Source of the DNA: an uncultured Acetatifactor sp.
GTDB taxonomy: Bacteria > Bacillota > Clostridia > Lachnospirales > Lachnospiraceae
Direction: 5' to 3'
DNA length: 9,853 nt
Assembly: GCA_910586215.1 (NCBI GenBank)
Contig: CAJUGH010000055.1
Location: forward strand, 1 to 9,853
Shown here: positions 7,143-9,853 of the stretch, piece by piece
How the letters are laid out: each line of letters opens with the position of its first letter
Position numbering within the stretch: position 1 is the first letter of the stretch
Made by a program: the position numbers and the translations under genes
Notes under the pieces: generated by a model
Databases searched by the model: none
Seen by the model: the letters and a program-made list of their open reading frames with translations, nothing else
What the model was told of the DNA's origin: nothing

Positions 7143-7538
7143 ATGGATGAACAGTTCCTAAGGGATCATTTGGATAAAAGGGACACGAGGTACGCCATGA
7201 AGCTTAATGTAGAAGCAATCACCATATTGAATCTGTGGGATGTGATCGTGGAACATCAGGGGAAAAGCTTTCAGACGAAAAAAGGGCTGCCCTTCACATA
7301 CACCATCAAGGGCGGGGAACTGTTCACGGACAGGCGGGAACGCTCTATTACCAGGAGTACCTTTGAGAAGGCGTATGACAAGCTGCTGAAGGATCAGACG
7401 GGAGAGGCACCTCCCCTGCATATCGTTGGCCCCAAGACCTTGAATGTGTATGGGGCACCTTATGTGTGGGCTGTTTTTATGGGCATTGGTCTGATCGAAG
7501 AGCCTGTGTATATCCAGGAGACTATGGAACTTTCGTAG
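7143..7538 (+). CDS. Conserved-looking protein of unknown function, 131 residues
   Basis: I do not recognise a named family. The protein is soluble, with no signal peptide or membrane helix. Visible features are a charged N-terminus (MDEQFLRDHLDKRD), a helix AMKLNVEAITILNLWDVIVE (about 18-37), a basic/beta segment with KKGLPFTYTIKGGELF and DRRERSITRST (about 46-73), and a C-terminal GPKTLNVYGAPYVWAVFMGI. The SITRSTFEKAYDKLL stretch looks like a helix that could contact nucleic acid, and GPKxLxxxGAxYxxxxF resembles short uncharacterised Clostridia proteins I half remember. This is weak evidence. ATG 7143 has no clear ribosome site. ATG 7197 (residue 19) has GAGGT upstream, so a shorter product is possible. 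The gene sits alone behind its own promoter and a repeat leader, and is followed seven bases after its stop by a perfect palindrome. Confidence 0.7.
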   Translation: MDEQFLRDHLDKRDTRYAMKLNVEAITILNLWDVIVEHQGKSFQTKKGLPFTYTIKGGELFTDRRERSITRSTFEKAYDKLLKDQTGEAPPLHIVGPKTLNVYGAPYVWAVFMGIGLIEEPVYIQETMELS

Positions 7539-7544
7539 AGTGTC

Positions 7545-7579
7545 GTTACTGTTCACGGGGCAGGGCCGTGAACAGTAAC
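7545..7579. repeat. Perfect 14-bp palindromic stem-loop after the 131-residue gene
   Basis: The arms GTTACTGTTCACGG (7545-7558) and CCGTGAACAGTAAC (7566-7579) are perfectly complementary around a 7-base loop. No T-run follows on either strand, so a simple intrinsic terminator is unlikely. Part of the arm (GAACAGTAAC) recurs at 6940-6949. It looks like a dispersed intergenic palindrome (REP-like) or a mobile-element end. Confidence 0.8.
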
Positions 7580-7606
7580 AGAGTGTTCGTATTGGCAGCG
7601 TTGACC

Positions 7607-7657
7607 GTATCATGGAGCGGTGCGCCCCTGTTCTTTTCTCCAGCAGGAACATGATAC
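7607..7657. other. Long-loop inverted repeat between the unknown gene and the toxin remnant
   Basis: GTATCATG (7607-7614) and CATGATAC (7650-7657) are perfectly complementary around a 35-base loop. A smaller TGTTC/GAACA pair (7629-7633, 7647-7651) shares the right arm, so the two foldings are alternatives. No gene is seen in 7580-7687 and the role is unclear. Confidence 0.35.
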
Positions 7658-7687
7658 CATGAGTTGTGAGAAAGTTTCTCCGCTGTT

Positions 7688-7724
7688 AAAAAGTGTGAGG
7701 TTCATTCCACCACACCCTCACTTT
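7688..7724 (-). terminator. Intrinsic terminator of the toxin-antitoxin operon
   Basis: On the minus strand GTGAGG (7716-7721) pairs with CCTCAC (7695-7700) across a 15-base loop, and AC then TTTTT (7688-7692) follows. The hairpin spans the stop codon of the toxin remnant (7702-7704). The stem is short, but its position and T-run fit. Confidence 0.6.
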
Positions 7725-8098
7725 CTAAAAACTGTGCGACAGTCATACATCTGGGATGTTCCATTTTAAGGCTTAGAAAGTCTTTGTCGCCAGTAAGTAT
7801 AATATCCACATCAGATACAAGGGCAGCATTCAGGATTGGCTGGTCCTTTGCGTCACGTATCAGTTTTTCCGCATGGTTTACCGCCGGGACCAGTTCATAA
7901 GACATTTCTGCCAGCAGGACTTCCGCATCCGGCAGGAACTTAGGCGCTTTCCGTCCCAGAATATCCCGTAGTTCCGTGATATTGCGGTCACACAGGACCA
8001 TCTCATGGTTATCGGCTACATGGAGCAGGGCCTGTGCCGGCCTTGACCGTGGGAAACCAATGCGGAAAAAGAATGTTTGTATCGACCAATATCCGCAT
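7702..8098 (-). pseudogene. PIN-domain toxin (VapC-like RNase), broken by two apparent one-base deletions
   Basis: The frame starting at ATG 8096-8098 reads MRILVDTNILF, the standard PIN N-terminus with Asp6. It then shifts and reaches a stop about 19 codons later. Adding one T to the T-run at 8066-8070 and one to the T-run at 8054-8056 (minus strand) restores SALVFPRSRPAQALLHVAD and joins the long downstream frame. That frame holds ITELRDIL, a DQPILNAAL segment and TGDKDF, giving the other acidic residues of the Mg-dependent RNase site. Restored length is about 132 residues, normal for the family. The start lies two bases after the antitoxin stop, so translation would be coupled. As written, no full-length toxin can be made. 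The most likely readings are a decayed toxin or homopolymer sequencing errors. A product from the later ATG at 8001 would lack Asp6. Confidence 0.85.
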
Positions 8099-8100
8099 TT

Positions 8101-8379
8101 TTACTTTTCCTTTCCCAAGGCACTTTGTGAAGTGCCTTTACGTACTTCATCCACAAGTGCCTGCACATCTTCTTCACTGGAAATCCCCATAGCTTCGGCT
8201 GCGCCCGAAAAAGCAGCCTGCGCTTTACGGATTGCCTGTGCAGAGGCATTACTTAAGACTACCTCGCCGTCCTGTTTTTGGTAAAACAGAATTTTATCGC
8301 CGGATTTTAGGCCGAGCAGACGGCGGATTTCTACCGGTACAGTAATTTGTCCATTCGCAGAGATTCTTGCTAAATTCAT
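8101..8379 (-). CDS. AbrB/SpoVT-type (MazE-like) antitoxin
   Basis: Antitoxin and DNA-binding autorepressor of 92 residues, expected to neutralise the PIN toxin encoded just downstream. Residues about 1-45 are the swapped-hairpin SpoVT-AbrB domain (MNLARISANGQITVPVEIRR, then LGLKSGDKILFYQ and GEVVLSN). The acidic and Ala-rich C-terminal part, 48-92, is the usual toxin-binding region. ATG 8379 is preferred over the upstream GTG 8388 because GGGTGG lies five bases before it and the family begins at MNLA. The gene has a good promoter at 8433-8460. Type II antitoxins of this sort normally repress their own promoter together with the toxin. It appears intact while its partner is broken, the usual order of decay because losing the antitoxin first would be harmful. 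Confidence 0.88.
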   Translation of the reverse strand: MNLARISANGQITVPVEIRRLLGLKSGDKILFYQKQDGEVVLSNASAQAIRKAQAAFSGAAEAMGISSEEDVQALVDEVRKGTSQSALGKEK

Positions 8380-8432
8380 AAAAACCACCCTTTCTATTCT
8401 TGAAATCTAAAGAAAAATTGAGGTTCACTTTT

Positions 8433-8460
8433 ATTATACCCATTCAAAGCGAAAAGTAAA
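8433..8460 (-). promoter_or_regulatory. Promoter of the toxin-antitoxin operon
   Basis: On the minus strand TTTACT (8455-8460) and a perfect TATAAT (8433-8438) are 16 bases apart. An ACTTTT/AAAAGT inverted repeat straddles the promoter and could be part of an autoregulatory operator. The -35 box lies within about 25 bases of the recombinase fragment on the other strand. Confidence 0.7.
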
Positions 8461-8483
8461 GCCGTTCACATGGTAAAACATTA

Positions 8484-8864
8484 GTGAAATTGATTAAAAA
8501 GTCCTTGACGATTTGTCTCCGGGAATACTTTTTTGAGCACTGGAAAGGCGGGAGCCTGAATCCCAAATGGATGTTAGTGCAATTCCATAGATGCTTTGAG
8601 ACGGCTGAGCATCCTGAGCGGAAACGTGCAAGGCTGTATGATCTCCGTCATACGTTTGCGACCAACATTCTGATGAAATGGGTTGATGGAAATCAAAATG
8701 TTATGTCCCTGCTCCCATATCTCTCCACATATATGGGGCATGTAGACATGCGGGGTACCTTATACTATGTCCATCTGCTCCCTGAACGGCTGCAAAAAAC
8801 AGCAGGGATTGACTGGGCATCGCTTTCGTCTGTTTATGGGGAGGTACATTATGAAAAAGATTAA
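8484..8864 (+). pseudogene. C-terminal fragment of a tyrosine recombinase (Tn554/RIT-type cassette)
   Basis: The readable frame, from GTG 8484 after an in-frame TAG, has 126 codons but only the C-terminal half of a tyrosine recombinase. LYDLRHTFAT at 51-60 is the box II region (His of HxxR replaced by Tyr, YDLR; Arg55 kept). LSTYMGH at 80-86 carries the conserved His86, and TLYYVHL at 92-98 carries the probable nucleophile Tyr95. The first catalytic Arg, the beta-hairpin Lys and the N-terminal SAM-like domain are missing, so this cannot be an active enzyme. There is no ribosome site at the GTG. The fragment overlaps the next recombinase by 14 bases (8851-8864), the tight overlap seen in Tn554 tnpA/tnpB and recombinase-in-trio elements. 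The break lies at about 8465-8530, next to the toxin-antitoxin promoter. Confidence 0.85.
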
Positions 8865-9853
8865 AGATCCTTCTCTTTTCCGCCATGTAAAATCTTTCCT
8901 GGAGGTATATTTGCCTTCCATCCGTTCCAAAAGCAGAAATACCATCATTTCTTACCGCGTCACCTTCAATCTGTATTTCAATTTTTTAAAAGAATCCGAA
9001 GGGATTGCTCTGGAACATGTTATAACGGAACATTTCAACGAGAAAAACATACTCTCTTTTATTGAATGGCTGAAATGTTCTCGTAAGAATAACGTATCCT
9101 CCTGTAACCTCCGGCTGAGTGGTATACGGGTCTTTTGTAAATATCTTATGGGTGAAAATATCCTCTCATATGACACTTATGCAAGGATATGTAGCATAGA
9201 GAAACAGAAAGCGCCTGAAGAGCCTGTGATGAAGATATTGACTATTGGTGAGATGAAGAAACTTCTGACGCTCCCAGACCGCAAAAAGAAAACGGGTCTG
9301 AGGGACTGGTTTTACATTGCCCTGCTATATGACAGCGGATGTCGCAATTAGGAAATCCTGAGCCTTCGCCTAAAAGACATCCGCCAGACTGCTTCAGGAG
9401 GTGGAAATTTATCCGTTACTGGAAAAGGAAATAAATTTCGCATCACTCCCATTTCAGTAGAAGTAATGGAAATTTTCAGGGAATATTCTGCAAAATTCCA
9501 TCAAGCTGACCTTCCTGACGAATATCTGTTTTATACAGTCAGACAGGGTATAAGAACACCAATGTCGCCAGACAATACCGCCCGTTTTTTGATTAAGTAC
9601 GAAAAAATGATGCGTCAGGAAATGGTAGGAATCCCACATCTGCACCCACATCTTTTTCGGCATACCAGGGCAATGCACCTGTATCAGGCAGGGATGCCGC
9701 TTGCACTTGTAAGTGAATGGCTTGGTCATTCACAATTGGAAACGACCCTGATTTATGCACATGCGGATACGGAAATGAAACGGCGGGAAGTCGAAAAGAT
9801 CAGTTTAGCAGAAAATTCTGTTTTTACGAATGAGAGCTTTAAATATGCAGATG
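8851..9853 (+). pseudogene. Tyrosine recombinase/integrase interrupted by one in-frame TAG, running off the right edge
   Basis: ATG 8851 has a strong GGGGAGG site (8838-8844). The frame is open for 166 codons, meets TAG at 9349-9351, then stays open in the same frame to the window end, giving at least 334 codons, close to full length. Codons before the stop encode the N-terminal SAM-like DNA-binding domain and end at DSGCRN with catalytic Arg165. After the stop come the beta-hairpin Lys192 in TGKGNKFR, HLFR at 267-270 (HxxR), His293 in WLGHS and nucleophile Tyr302 in TLIYAH. All catalytic residues are therefore present and only one base is wrong. A CAG (Gln) to TAG change is the simplest explanation. 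The product resembles the last-acting type of enzyme in three-recombinase cassettes. Loss by mutation is likely, but a base-call error or rare amber readthrough is possible. Confidence 0.88.

Noticed and set aside
7158..7652. Minus-strand open frame of 164 codons opposite the 131-residue gene
   Set aside because: It runs through the perfect palindrome, has a cysteine/histidine/proline-rich shadow-like composition, and is opposite a better-formed protein.
8016..8249. Minus-strand frame overlapping the antitoxin and the toxin start
   Set aside because: It is a shifted frame of the antitoxin gene. Only its last part contains the shifted toxin segment (SALVSHG), which supports the frameshift reading and not a separate gene.
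9454..9729. Minus-strand open frame of 91 codons opposite the recombinase C-terminus
   Set aside because: The plus strand carries the conserved recombinase catalytic motifs in this stretch, and the minus frame shows no recognisable features.

Overview
The window looks like chromosomal DNA from a gut-type Clostridia, most likely Lachnospiraceae. The support is a T-box-controlled leuS of clostridial type, a GPH-family sugar symporter next to a GH2-like protein, strong AGGAGG-type ribosome binding sites, and Tn554/RIT-style tyrosine recombinases. The genus cannot be fixed from sequence alone. The left two thirds looks like stable chromosome. The right third (about 6.9 to 9.85 kb) is an accessory patchwork of small, broken or mobile pieces, and by eye it becomes more AT-rich after about 8.4 kb.

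Layout: (1) 1-266, +, the C-terminal end of an Rpn/PDDEXK_2-type nuclease gene that begins outside the window. (2) 284-1108, -, an MBL-fold metallohydrolase convergent with it. (3) 1228-3651, -, leuS. It is preceded at 3753-4093 by a T-box leader with a probable CUG (Leu) specifier, an antiterminator and a terminator, and is driven by a TTGACT-17-TAAGAT promoter at 4100-4128. The hydrolase lies 119 bases downstream of leuS on the same strand and may share its transcript. (4) 4278-5720, +, a GPH (glycoside-pentoside-hexuronide:cation) symporter, divergent from leuS, with an inverted repeat in its upstream region. (5) 5817-6932, +, a GH2-like protein that keeps the framework before and after the TIM barrel but has lost the part of the barrel that carries the catalytic glutamates. 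The symporter and this protein probably form a two-gene sugar operon, although its enzyme appears to be dead.

(6) 6989-7538, +, a TTGACA-type promoter, a leader with a 34-base imperfect direct repeat, and a 131-residue protein of unknown function. A perfect 14-bp palindrome follows the gene, and one half-site of that palindrome sits just before the unit. (7) 7688-8460, -, a toxin-antitoxin operon. The AbrB/SpoVT-type antitoxin is intact, but the PIN-domain toxin is interrupted by two apparent one-base losses in homopolymer runs. It has its own promoter and terminator. (8) 8484-9853, +, remains of a tandem tyrosine-recombinase cassette. First comes a C-terminal fragment of one recombinase. A second recombinase overlaps it by 14 bases and is complete except for a single in-frame TAG at codon 167. 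It runs off the right edge.

No tRNA, rRNA or CRISPR array was seen. I did not find a convincing new defence or biosynthetic system. The most interesting items are the GH2-like protein without an active site, the repeat-flanked unknown gene at 7143-7538, and the double-frameshifted toxin beside its intact antitoxin.
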